Origin: CAG-217 sp963605415
GTDB lineage: Bacteria; Bacillota; Clostridia; Oscillospirales; Acutalibacteraceae
Assembly: GCA_963605415.1 (NCBI GenBank)
Contig: CAVCUL010000003.1
Coordinates: forward strand, 62,001 to 126,000
Direction: 5' to 3'
Length of the DNA stretch: 64,000 nt
Under the pieces are notes generated by a model. The model was not told the origin of the DNA. It searched no databases and saw only the letters and a program-made list of their open reading frames with translations. The translations under genes and the position numbers were made by a program. This document shows positions 56,672 to 64,000 of the stretch, piece by piece (positions within the stretch are counted from its first letter, which is position 1; each line of letters starts with the position of its first letter).

Positions 56672-58635
56672 TTCACCATTTCCATAAACTGCGCTTCGTT
56701 GATCACCGGGATCCCCAAAGCGTTTGCCTTATCCAGCTTGCTGCCGGCAGCCTCGCCTGCCAGCACATAAGTGGTCTTTTTGGATACCGAGGAGCTGGCC
56801 TTGCCCCCAAAGGACTCGATCATCGCCGCCGCCTGGCTGCGTTTTAAGGTGGGCAGCGTGCCGGTGAGCACAAAGGTCATGCCTGCAAAGCGGTTGTCCT
56901 CCACCTTGGCCTTGCTGACCATCTGCACCCCGGTGGCTTTCAGCTCCCCGATCAGCGCCTTGGCGCCATCGGTGGCAAAGAAGTCTGCCACACTCTCCGC
57001 CATAATTTGGCCAAAGCCGTCAATGGCAGCGATCTCCTCCGCCGTGGCGGTCATAATGCGGTCCATATCTCCAAAGTGGGCCGCCAGCAGCTTGCCCGCC
57101 TTGGCGCCGATATGGCGAATACCCAGGGCAAACAGCAACCGGGACAGATCGTTCTCTTTAGACTTCTCAACAGAGGCCAAAATATTCCTGGCGCTGGTCT
57201 CCTGGAACCCGTCCAGAGCGGCGATCTTCTCTTTATCCAGCCGATAAATATCCCCGGCGGAGCGGAGCATACCCGCCTGCACAAAGGTCTCGATAATTGC
57301 CGGGCCAAGGCCCTCAATATCCATAGCGTCCCGAGAGCAGAAGTGGATCAGATTGCGCAGCAGCTGAGCCGGGCACTCCGGGTTCACGCAGCGAATGGCT
57401 GCCTCGTCCTCCTCCCGGATCACCGCCGCCCCGCAAGAGGGGCACACGGTGGGGAATGTATAACAGGAATTGTCGCCGTGTTTCGTCACGCACAGCACCT
57501 CCGGGATAATATCCCCGGCCTTGCGCACGGTGACCGTGTCGCCGATAGCAATGCCCTTTTCCGTAATAAAATCCTGATTGTGCAGGGTTGCACGGCTGAC
57601 GGTGGTGCCCGCCAGGTGCACACTTTCCAGCACAGCGGTGGGGGTCAGCACCCCGGTACGGCCTACGGCGATCTCAATATCCAGCAGCTTGGTCTCTTTC
57701 TCCTCCGGCGGGTACTTAAAAGCAATGGCCCACTTGGGGAACTTGGCGGTGGAGCCAAGGGCCTGCCGCTGGTCAAAATCATCTACTTTAATAACGGCGC
57801 CGTCAATATCGTATTCCAGATCGCCCCGTCGCTCGCCGATGGCGTGGATCTCCTCCAGCACCTTGTCAAAATCCGCATAGCACGGGAAATCATCCACCGT
57901 GTGAAAGCCCAAATACTTGAGATAATCCAAGGACTCCTTGTGGGAGTGCAGGGTCTTGCCCCGGATCTGCTGAATGTTGAACACAAAAATATCCAGCCCA
58001 CGGGTGGCGGTGACGCTGCTATCCTTTTGGCGCAGAGAACCGGCCGCCGCGTTGCGGGGGTTCTTAAAGGGCTTTTCCCCGGCGATCTGCTGCCGATCCA
58101 CCACCCGATCAAAGCTGCGGTGGGGCATATACACCTCGCCCCGCACCTCCAGGTACGGCAGCGGGTCCTTGATCTTCAGCGGAATGCTGTGGATCACCCG
58201 CAAATTGCCGCTGACATCCTCGCCCACATCGCCGTCGCCCCGGGTAGAACCGCGCACAAACACGCCGTCCCGGTATTCCAGGCTCACGGACAGGCCGTCA
58301 ATCTTCGGCTCCACCACATAACGGGGGTGGTCCACACTCCCCTGTACCCGCCGATCAAAATCCCGCAGTTCCGCGGTGCTGAACGCGTCCTGCAAGCTCT
58401 CCATACGCACGGTGTGGGTCACCGGGGCAAAGGAATTGTCCGCCTTGCCGCCCACTTTTTGTGTTGGGCTGTCCGGAGAGGCGTAGCGGGGATTGGCCTG
58501 CTCCAACTCCTCCAGACGGCGCATCATCATATCGTACTGATAGTCCTCGATCTCCGGCTCGTCGTCGTTATAATACTTATCCGAGTAGTAGCGCAGCTTT
58601 TGGCGCAAGTCCTCGATCTCCTGTAAAACAGTCAC
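56668..58635 (-). CDS. ligA: NAD-dependent DNA ligase
   Basis: A 655-residue LigA. The N-terminal NAD domain is at residues ~1-60, the adenylated Lys111 is in VEPKIDGLSVSLEY, and there is an OB fold. The zinc finger is CPSCGAAVIREEDEAAIRCVNPECPAQ, followed by helix-hairpin-helix motifs, and a C-terminal BRCT domain (FVLTGTLPTLKRSQAAAMIESFGGKASSSVSKKTTYVLAGEAAGSKLDKA). The GTG at 58635 has AGGTG eight bases upstream. It begins the long operon that runs to addA. Confidence 0.95.
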   Translation of the reverse strand: MTVLQEIEDLRQKLRYYSDKYYNDDEPEIEDYQYDMMMRRLEELEQANPRYASPDSPTQKVGGKADNSFAPVTHTVRMESLQDAFSTAELRDFDRRVQGSVDHPRYVVEPKIDGLSVSLEYRDGVFVRGSTRGDGDVGEDVSGNLRVIHSIPLKIKDPLPYLEVRGEVYMPHRSFDRVVDRQQIAGEKPFKNPRNAAAGSLRQKDSSVTATRGLDIFVFNIQQIRGKTLHSHKESLDYLKYLGFHTVDDFPCYADFDKVLEEIHAIGERRGDLEYDIDGAVIKVDDFDQRQALGSTAKFPKWAIAFKYPPEEKETKLLDIEIAVGRTGVLTPTAVLESVHLAGTTVSRATLHNQDFITEKGIAIGDTVTVRKAGDIIPEVLCVTKHGDNSCYTFPTVCPSCGAAVIREEDEAAIRCVNPECPAQLLRNLIHFCSRDAMDIEGLGPAIIETFVQAGMLRSAGDIYRLDKEKIAALDGFQETSARNILASVEKSKENDLSRLLFALGIRHIGAKAGKLLAAHFGDMDRIMTATAEEIAAIDGFGQIMAESVADFFATDGAKALIGELKATGVQMVSKAKVEDNRFAGMTFVLTGTLPTLKRSQAAAMIESFGGKASSSVSKKTTYVLAGEAAGSKLDKANALGIPVINEAQFMEMVK

Positions 58636-58675
58636 TGCATTTTCACCTGCTTAATATCTGTTTATAATCTTATTC

Positions 58676-58704
58676 ATTATAGCAATTTTTGCCCGGGTAT
58701 TCAA
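58676..58704 (-). promoter_or_regulatory. Promoter of the ligA-to-addA operon
   Basis: TTGAAT (58699-58704) and TATAAT (58676-58681) with 17 bases between on the minus strand. The predicted start is about 35 bases before the ligA GTG. Confidence 0.7.
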
Positions 58705-58734
58705 CAATTATGCGCCATTTTTTGCCCGGTGTAC

Positions 58735-58778
58735 AAAAAATAGGCACCTGCGCCGCCGATCCGGGGGCCACAGGTGCC
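58735..58778 (-). terminator. Terminator of the dxs-to-tyrS operon
   Basis: An 8-bp stem GGCACCTG/CAGGTGCC (58771-58778 and 58743-58750) with GC-rich inner sequence, followed by TATTTTTT on the minus strand. It is 20 bases after tyrS. Confidence 0.9.
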
Positions 58779-58797
58779 AAAATGTTATTTTATTCGG

Positions 58798-60018
58798 TTA
58801 CAGGGTGAATTTGCGGAACACTTTTTTGCCCTTGCGCACCACAGCGCCGGCCTCCAAGTCCGCCTTGCTGACGGTGGTGTACACATCGGCCACTTTCTCG
58901 TCATTCAGGCTCACGCCGCCCTGGGTGATCAGCCGTCTGGCCTCGCCCTTGGACTTGACCATACAGCCCAGCACCATCAGATCCATCAGGCCGATACTGT
59001 CGTCGGTCAGGCTGTCTGCCTCCACCTGGGTGGTGGGCATATTGGCGCTGTTTGCCCCGCCGCTGAAGATGGCGCGGGCTGCCTCCTGGGCTTTCTTGGC
59101 TTCTTCCTCACCGTGCACCAGGTTGGTCAGCTCATACGCCAGCACTTCCTTGGCGGTGTTCAGCTGCTGGCCCTCCAATTTGGCATACTCGTTGATCTGC
59201 TCCATAGGCAGGAAGGTGAGCAGCTTCATGCACTTGATCACATCCGCGTCGTCCACATTGCGCCAGTACTGGTAAAACTCGTAAGGAGAGGTCTTTTCCG
59301 GATCCAGCCAAACGGCGCCCTTTTGAGTCTTGCCCATCTTCTTGCCCTCGGAATTCAGCAGCAAGGTAATGGTCATGGCAGAGGCGTCCTCCCCCAGCTT
59401 GCGGCGGATCAGCTCCGTACCGCCCAGCATATTGGACCACTGATCGTCGCCGCCGAACTGCAAGTTGCAGCCGTACTTCTGGAACAGGGTGTAAAAGTCA
59501 TAGCTCTGCATGATCATGTAGTTGAACTCCAGGAACGACAGGCCCTTTTCCATACGCTGCTTGTAGCACTCCGCGGTAAGCATACGGTTGACGGAGAAGC
59601 AGGCGCCCACTTCCCGCAGCACTTGCAGGTAGTTCAGGTCCAGCAGCCAATCGGCGTTATTTACCATCAGGGCCTTGCCCTCGCTAAAGTCGATAAAGCG
59701 GCTCATCTGCTTCTTAAAGCAGGCGCAGTTGTGGTCAATGGTCTCCTTGGTCATCATCTGGCGCATATCGCTGCGGCCGCTTGGATCGCCGATCATGGCG
59801 GTGCCGCCGCCGATCAGGGCGATGGGCTTGTTGCCGGCCATTTGCAGCCGTTTCATCAGGCACAGCGCCATAAAGTGACCCACATGCAGACTGTCTGCAG
59901 TAGGGTCAAAGCCAATATAAAACACGGCTTTACCGGCATTGACCAGGTCGCGCACCCGCTCCTCGTCCGTGACCTGGGCAATCAGCCCCCGTGCTTGCAA
60001 ATCTTCATAAACTCCCAT
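58798..60018 (-). CDS. tyrS: Tyrosyl-tRNA synthetase
   Basis: A 406-residue class I synthetase. The HIGH-like motif is PTADSLHVGHFMAL and the KMSKS-like motif is GKKMGKTQKGAVWLD. An S4-like C-terminal domain is at EARRLITQGGVSLNDEKV. The ATG at 60018 has GGAGG eight bases upstream; the 15 residues from the earlier ATG at 60063 are unsupported. There is no T-box leader in the 96 bases between recN and tyrS. Confidence 0.96.
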   Translation of the reverse strand: MGVYEDLQARGLIAQVTDEERVRDLVNAGKAVFYIGFDPTADSLHVGHFMALCLMKRLQMAGNKPIALIGGGTAMIGDPSGRSDMRQMMTKETIDHNCACFKKQMSRFIDFSEGKALMVNNADWLLDLNYLQVLREVGACFSVNRMLTAECYKQRMEKGLSFLEFNYMIMQSYDFYTLFQKYGCNLQFGGDDQWSNMLGGTELIRRKLGEDASAMTITLLLNSEGKKMGKTQKGAVWLDPEKTSPYEFYQYWRNVDDADVIKCMKLLTFLPMEQINEYAKLEGQQLNTAKEVLAYELTNLVHGEEEAKKAQEAARAIFSGGANSANMPTTQVEADSLTDDSIGLMDLMVLGCMVKSKGEARRLITQGGVSLNDEKVADVYTTVSKADLEAGAVVRKGKKVFRKFTL

Positions 60019-60114
60019 TTGTTTGTCCTCCAATATCAGTCTATCTATTCGGTCACAGGCCAAGGGCGCATGTGCCGTTTTTTACTTTTTGTTCCATATT
60101 CACGCCCATAACGG

Positions 60115-61776
60115 TTATCCTTCCTGCGCGGTGCGCAACATTTCTTCTGCGGTAGAAAGCAACGCCGGTGTAATTTCCAGTCCGCCCATAATGCGGGCCA
60201 GTTCTCTTGCCCGGCCAGCAAAGTCCAGAAGCTGCACATTGGTATAAGTGCGCGCCCCTTTCACCTGCTTTTGGATCAGGAAGTGCGCCCCGGCCAGGGA
60301 CGCGATCTGTGCCGAATGGGTCACGCAGATCACCTGGGTGTCCCGCGCCACAGTCCGCAGCTTTAAGCCGATCTTTTGGCTGGCGCGGCCGCTGACCCCG
60401 GTGTCGATCTCGTCAAAGATCAGGGTGCCCACCGTATCTTTGTGGGCCAAAATGGTCTTGATGGCCAGCATAATGCGGGACAGCTCGCCGCCGCTGGCGA
60501 TCTTGGCCAGAGGTTTGGGCGGCTCGCCCGGGTTGGTAGAGATCAAAAACTGTACCGTGTCCTGCCCGGCAGAAGATAGTTTGCCCTTGCCAAAGTCTAC
60601 CACAAAGCGAATACCCGGCATATCCAAATAGGTCAGTTCGCGGCAAACTTCCTTTTCCAGTTTGGCAGCCACCTGCTTGCGTTCCTTGGTCAAATCCTCC
60701 GCCGCAGCTTGCACTTGCAGCAGCAGCTCGTCATAGGATTTGCTAAGGTTCTCCAATTCCCGGTCGGCAAAGAGGATCTCCTCCCGCTGGGCGCGCATTT
60801 CGTCCAGCTTCCCGAGCATTTCCTGCTCCGTGGCGCCGTACTTTAAGGACAGGCGGTACAGCTGGTCCAGCCGCTCCTCGATTTGGGCTTGCTCCTCCGG
60901 GTCGGCGTCCAGGGTGTCCAATTTCCGCTCTGTATCGTCCTTGCAGGCCTCGGCGCTGTCGCACAGGGCATACAGCTGCTCGCTGATACTTTGCAAAGTG
61001 GAATAAGACGCCGTCTTGGCTGCCAACGCCCGCAAATAACCGCGCACCCCGGAGAATTCTTCATCTCCGCCCAGGGTATAGGCCGCGTCTTGCAGGGCGG
61101 CACGCACCGCCTCCGCCTCGCTCAGCTCCGTGCGCCGGGCGTTGAGCCGCTCGGTCTCGCCCACCTGAACATCTGCGTCCTCCAGCTCTTTGATCTGGTA
61201 GTTCAGCAGATCCAGCTTATTTTCTTTATCTTCCTCGTCCGCCGTCAGCGCCTTTAGCCGCCGCCGCACAGACAAAAATTGGTGAAATACCGTTTGATAC
61301 GCCGTCAAGGTGCGGTCGCTCTCTGCCAGCATATCCACAAAGTGCACATGGGCCTCCGGGTCCAGCAGCGTTTGGGAGTCGTGCTGGCCGTGGATATTCA
61401 CCAGGGCGTTACCCACCGTGCGCAGCATAGTCACGGTACAGGGTGCGCCGTTGATCTTGCAGCTGCTTTTGCCCTCGGCTGAGATCCGGCGGTAAAGCAC
61501 CAGCGTGCCGTCCGCCTCCGGCTCCAGACCCAGGTCGGCAACGACCGCCTGCACTGCCGGGTCCACACGCTCAAAAAAGGCGCGCACCACCGCCTGGGGC
61601 GCGCCGTGGCGCACCAGCTCCCGAGATGTGCGCTCACCCAGAATGGCGTTAATGGCATCCACCACAATGGACTTACCGGCGCCGGTCTCACCTGTGAGTA
61701 CATTCAGCCCGGTGTCAAACTGCACCGCTGCCTTTTCGATCACGGCAATATTCTCAATTTCCAGCACCTTAAGCAT
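60115..61776 (-). CDS. recN: DNA repair protein RecN
   Basis: A 553-residue SMC-like ATPase recruited early to double-strand breaks. Walker A GETGAGKS is at 29-36, coiled-coil arms lie roughly at 150-370 (LKALTADEEDKENKLDLLNYQ, LYRLSLKYGATEQEMLGKLDEMRAQ), and the C-terminal signature SGGELSRIMLAIK and Walker B TLIFDEIDTGVSG follow. It overlaps argR by eight bases and precedes tyrS by 96 bases. Confidence 0.95.
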   Translation of the reverse strand: MLKVLEIENIAVIEKAAVQFDTGLNVLTGETGAGKSIVVDAINAILGERTSRELVRHGAPQAVVRAFFERVDPAVQAVVADLGLEPEADGTLVLYRRISAEGKSSCKINGAPCTVTMLRTVGNALVNIHGQHDSQTLLDPEAHVHFVDMLAESDRTLTAYQTVFHQFLSVRRRLKALTADEEDKENKLDLLNYQIKELEDADVQVGETERLNARRTELSEAEAVRAALQDAAYTLGGDEEFSGVRGYLRALAAKTASYSTLQSISEQLYALCDSAEACKDDTERKLDTLDADPEEQAQIEERLDQLYRLSLKYGATEQEMLGKLDEMRAQREEILFADRELENLSKSYDELLLQVQAAAEDLTKERKQVAAKLEKEVCRELTYLDMPGIRFVVDFGKGKLSSAGQDTVQFLISTNPGEPPKPLAKIASGGELSRIMLAIKTILAHKDTVGTLIFDEIDTGVSGRASQKIGLKLRTVARDTQVICVTHSAQIASLAGAHFLIQKQVKGARTYTNVQLLDFAGRARELARIMGGLEITPALLSTAEEMLRTAQEG

Positions 61777-62221
61777 GGAGCATCTTCTCCAAATTCACAG
61801 CAAAGATCTGGGCTTCCCGCTCGGTGCGGCAAAGCACAAAGATGGTGTCGTCCCCGGCAATGGTACCCACCACGCCGTCCCAATCCATAGAGTCAATGGC
61901 GGCACAGGCAGCGTTTGCCATACCGGAAAAGCACTTGATGCACACGGTGTTCATTGCGTACTGCACCTTTAAGATGGCCTCGCTGAAGATTCCCGCCGTT
62001 CGGCCAAAATTATCCTCCTTGGGGTGCTTGCCGGTGGAGTACACATATTTGCCGTCTGCACTGTGGGCCTTTACCAGTCGCAGTTCTTTAATATCCCGGG
62101 AAATGGTGGCCTGGGTGACTTCAAAACCGGCCTCATGCAAATATTTTTGCAAATCCTCCTGGGTCTCCGTCTCGTATTTGGAGATGATCTCCAGGATCTT
62201 TGCCTGTCGTCTTTTTTTCAT
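61769..62221 (-). CDS. argR: Arginine repressor ArgR/AhrC
   Basis: A 150-residue repressor. The N-terminal winged helix-turn-helix (ILEIISKYETETQEDLQKYLHEAGFEVTQATISRDIKEL) and C-terminal arginine-binding oligomerisation domain (GTIAGDDTIFVLCRTEREAQIF) are both normal. It controls arginine synthesis and use, and its place next to recN is the usual Firmicutes order. The ATG at 62221 is preferred to the GTG at 62230 on ribosome-binding-site spacing. Confidence 0.94.
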   Translation of the reverse strand: MKKRRQAKILEIISKYETETQEDLQKYLHEAGFEVTQATISRDIKELRLVKAHSADGKYVYSTGKHPKEDNFGRTAGIFSEAILKVQYAMNTVCIKCFSGMANAACAAIDSMDWDGVVGTIAGDDTIFVLCRTEREAQIFAVNLEKMLHA

Positions 62222-62226
62222 CCCAA

Positions 62227-63078
62227 TCACCTTTCAATGATCTTTTTTCGCAGAATTTCATAAAAATTGTCTGGTTTCACTTTAATCAGACGCGCAGCAT
62301 AGGGGGATTTGGAAATGCGTACCACCGTGCGGCCGTCGATCTGCACCGGGCGCTTGCCGTCCGCCGTAAAGATCGAGTTATTATCCACATCATTCCGCAC
62401 CTGCACATACAGCGCCTTGCTACTGGGGAACACAATGCTGCGGTCAATCAGCGAATGGGGACAAATGGAAGTGACCACAAAACAGTCCGTCTCCGGGCTG
62501 ACCACCGGGCCGCCTGCCGCCATAGAGTACGCCGTGGAGCCGGTGGGGGTGGACACGATCACACCGTCCGCCCGCACATCCCATACCGGGCGTTCCTCGC
62601 AGTGGATATTTACATCGATCAGCCGGGCATAGTCGCCACGGGTAACTACCGCGTCGTTCAGGCAATGAAAAGTATCTGTCACCCGGTCCCCACGGAGAAT
62701 ATCTGCCTGGAGCATCATCCGCTGATCCACGGTATATTTACCGGCCACCACATCGGCCAAAAGATACAACTCGTTGGCCTCCAGCCCGCTCATAAAGCCC
62801 AGACGGCCGCCGTTAATGCCCAACACACACTTGTTATAAAACGCAGCTTTTTTCGCAATCCGCAAAGTGGTACCGTCGCCGCCGATGGCAATGGCAATGT
62901 CGCAATCCTCCATCATCTTGTTCGGCTTGCTGTACACCACACGGTGCCCGGACAACTGCCCGGCGCAAGCCTCGGTCACATACACATGGCATTTCAGCCG
63001 ATCCAGCTCGCCCAATACATCACCGGTCAGGCGGCGCACCGCCTCATTTTCTATATAAGGAAAAACAGAAACTATCAT
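62227..63078 (-). CDS. nadK: NAD kinase
   Basis: A 283-residue NAD/ATP kinase making NADP. The GGDGT motif is at residues 66-70, followed by the NE/D-type segment AVVTRGDYARLID and the conserved GSTAYSMAAGGPVVSP. Spacing is tight with tlyA (four-base overlap) and argR (five-base gap). Confidence 0.95.
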   Translation of the reverse strand: MIVSVFPYIENEAVRRLTGDVLGELDRLKCHVYVTEACAGQLSGHRVVYSKPNKMMEDCDIAIAIGGDGTTLRIAKKAAFYNKCVLGINGGRLGFMSGLEANELYLLADVVAGKYTVDQRMMLQADILRGDRVTDTFHCLNDAVVTRGDYARLIDVNIHCEERPVWDVRADGVIVSTPTGSTAYSMAAGGPVVSPETDCFVVTSICPHSLIDRSIVFPSSKALYVQVRNDVDNNSIFTADGKRPVQIDGRTVVRISKSPYAARLIKVKPDNFYEILRKKIIER

Positions 63079-63881
63079 ATCAGTGCCTCGTGCGAGCGAC
63101 CTACCAGTGCAGACGGATCCACTTCCGGTGCCACCGTAGGCGCCTGTGCCTTTTCCACATACAACAGGTACTCGATATTCCCCTCCGGCCCTTTCACCGG
63201 AGAAAATTCCAGACCGAGAACGGAAAAACCGTTATCCACTGCCATACCGATTACCCGCTCTACCACTTCCAGGTGGGTGGCGGCTTCCCGCACCACGCCT
63301 TTTTTGCCTACTTTATCCCGACCGGCCTCAAACTGGGGCTTAATGAGACAAACCGCCTGCCCTGTCGGGCGCAGCAACAAATGCAAATTGGGGAAAATAT
63401 GCTTTAAGGAAATAAAAGACACATCCACAGACGCAAAGTCGATGGGCTCCGGCACCTGTTCTTCCGTAATATGGCGGAAGTTGGTACGCTCCAGGTTCAC
63501 CACCCGATCATCCGTGCGCAGGCTCCAGGCCAGCTGGCCGTAGCCCACATCAATGGAATACACCCGCTTGGCGCCGTTTTGCAGCATACAGTCCGTAAAC
63601 CCGCCGGTGGACGCACCCACATCCATACAGATTTTACCCGCTAAAGTGATTGGAAAGACCTGCATGGCTTTTTCCAGCTTCAAGCCGCCGCGGCTCACAT
63701 ATTTCAGCGTTTTGCCCCGCACTTCCAGCTTGTCGCCCTCTTTCAGCTCAAAACCGGCCTTGTCCACTTTTTGGTTATTCACATACACCTGACCGGCCAT
63801 AATAATGGCCTTGGCCTTTTCTCTGCTGGGGGCGTAACCGCCCTCAAACACGGCCACATCAAGCCGGGTTTTCTTCTGCAT
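63075..63881 (-). CDS. TlyA family rRNA 2'-O-methyltransferase
   Basis: A 268-residue protein with an N-terminal S4 RNA-binding domain (RLDVAVFEGGYAPSREKAKAIIMAGQVYVNNQKVDKAG) and an FtsJ-like SAM-dependent domain (GKICMDVGASTGGFTDCMLQNGAKRVYSIDVGYGQLAW). TlyA methylates rRNA cytidines at the 2'-O position. The ATG at 63881 has GTGAGGT upstream; the first 23 bases overlap the end of dxs. Confidence 0.93.
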   Translation of the reverse strand: MQKKTRLDVAVFEGGYAPSREKAKAIIMAGQVYVNNQKVDKAGFELKEGDKLEVRGKTLKYVSRGGLKLEKAMQVFPITLAGKICMDVGASTGGFTDCMLQNGAKRVYSIDVGYGQLAWSLRTDDRVVNLERTNFRHITEEQVPEPIDFASVDVSFISLKHIFPNLHLLLRPTGQAVCLIKPQFEAGRDKVGKKGVVREAATHLEVVERVIGMAVDNGFSVLGLEFSPVKGPEGNIEYLLYVEKAQAPTVAPEVDPSALVGRSHEALI

Positions 63882-64000
63882 GGTTGACCTCACTGATGAT
63901 GGACGCCTTGTCCAGCCCAAACTTTTGCAGCTGACTGTCCACAGACGCCTGTTTTACAAATATATCCGGCACGGCCTTGTGGGAGAACCGGGCACTGCTG
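63859..64000 (-). CDS. dxs: 1-deoxy-D-xylulose-5-phosphate synthase, 3' end only
   Basis: The last 46 codons of a gene that continues past the window edge. Translation reads SSARFSHKAVPDIFVKQASVD...LDKASIISEVNHAEENPA and stops at 63859-63861. The pattern PDIFVKQASVDSQLQKFGLDKASI fits the C-terminal end of Dxs, and the dxs-tlyA-nadK-argR-recN order is common in Clostridia. Confidence 0.8.
   Translation of the reverse strand, partial: SSARFSHKAVPDIFVKQASVDSQLQKFGLDKASIISEVNHAEENPA

Noticed and set aside
57007..58626. A 539-codon open frame opposite ligA
   Set aside because: Antisense of a clear, complete NAD-dependent ligase.
60019..60114. A possible T-box or riboswitch leader for tyrS
   Set aside because: The 96 bases after recN have no T-box sequence or terminator hairpin, and the gene appears to be read from the upstream operon.

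Overview
The window looks like a chromosomal segment of a Gram-positive, spore-forming member of the Clostridia, probably an Oscillospirales/Ruminococcaceae-type gut anaerobe. This is inferred from the moderately high G+C codon use, strong AGGAGG-type ribosome binding sites, TTGACA/TATAAT promoters with 17-base spacers, and the gene content: spoIIR, a SigH-like sigma factor, a collagen-like exosporium-type protein, a group II ECF module, addAB, and a PurF remnant of the clostridial type. Most genes are on the minus strand.

Layout. (1) 52-1781: a C39-like peptidase and an M20 (PepT-like) peptidase. (2) 14473 down to 1893: a long minus-strand operon ruvC-ruvA-ruvB-glmM-methyltransferase-ecfA1-ecfA2-ecfT-truA-DUF5711-cvpA-pgsA-clpE-like, closed by a terminator at about 1850-1882. 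(3) 14601-16425: an iron-sulfur flavoprotein-like reductase and a cation efflux pump. (4) 20886 down to 16482: ilvB-ilvN-leuC-leuD plus a small unknown gene, for branched-chain amino acid synthesis. (5) 21040-23143: ychF, a SigH-like sigma factor and a zinc-ribbon protein, followed by a decayed purF remnant. (6) 23635-28740: a large secreted protein with a Thr/Lys-rich linker and FnIII domain, and a collagen-like protein translationally coupled to a glycosyltransferase. (7) 28861-34916 (plus strand): tRNA-Ala, nitroreductase with a terminator-bearing leader, a YczE-type membrane protein, an ABC transporter, a DUF3793 protein and a flavodoxin. Three copies of GTTAG-N6-CTAAC tie the transporter and the DUF3793/flavodoxin pair to one unseen repressor.

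(8) 34972-39744 is the accessory part. It holds a GrpB/pyrophosphatase fusion, an orphan promoter with a palindromic operator and a truncated reading frame, duplicated terminators and GGAACCGTCCC repeats, and a 5'-truncated RHS protein with an A+T-rich C-terminal toxin-like domain that overlaps a lipoprotein gene (a candidate immunity gene). The RHS gene lies directly downstream of two tRNA-Leu genes. (9) 39791-41310: spoIIR, yigZ, rpmE. (10) 58635 down to 41392: a long run of overlapping genes, ligA - membrane protein - murD - two M42 peptidases - GNAT - methionine gamma-lyase-like - DUF2461 - phosphohexomutase - addB - addA. (11) 64000 down to 58798: dxs (3' end only), tlyA, nadK, argR, recN, tyrS.

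The housekeeping parts are ordinary. The points most worth a second look are the RHS toxin/lipoprotein cassette and its flanking repeats, the GTTAG-N6-CTAAC regulon, the purF remnant, the coupled collagen-like protein and glycosyltransferase, and the leader with a terminator upstream of the nitroreductase. All family names come from motif recognition by eye; no database search was run.
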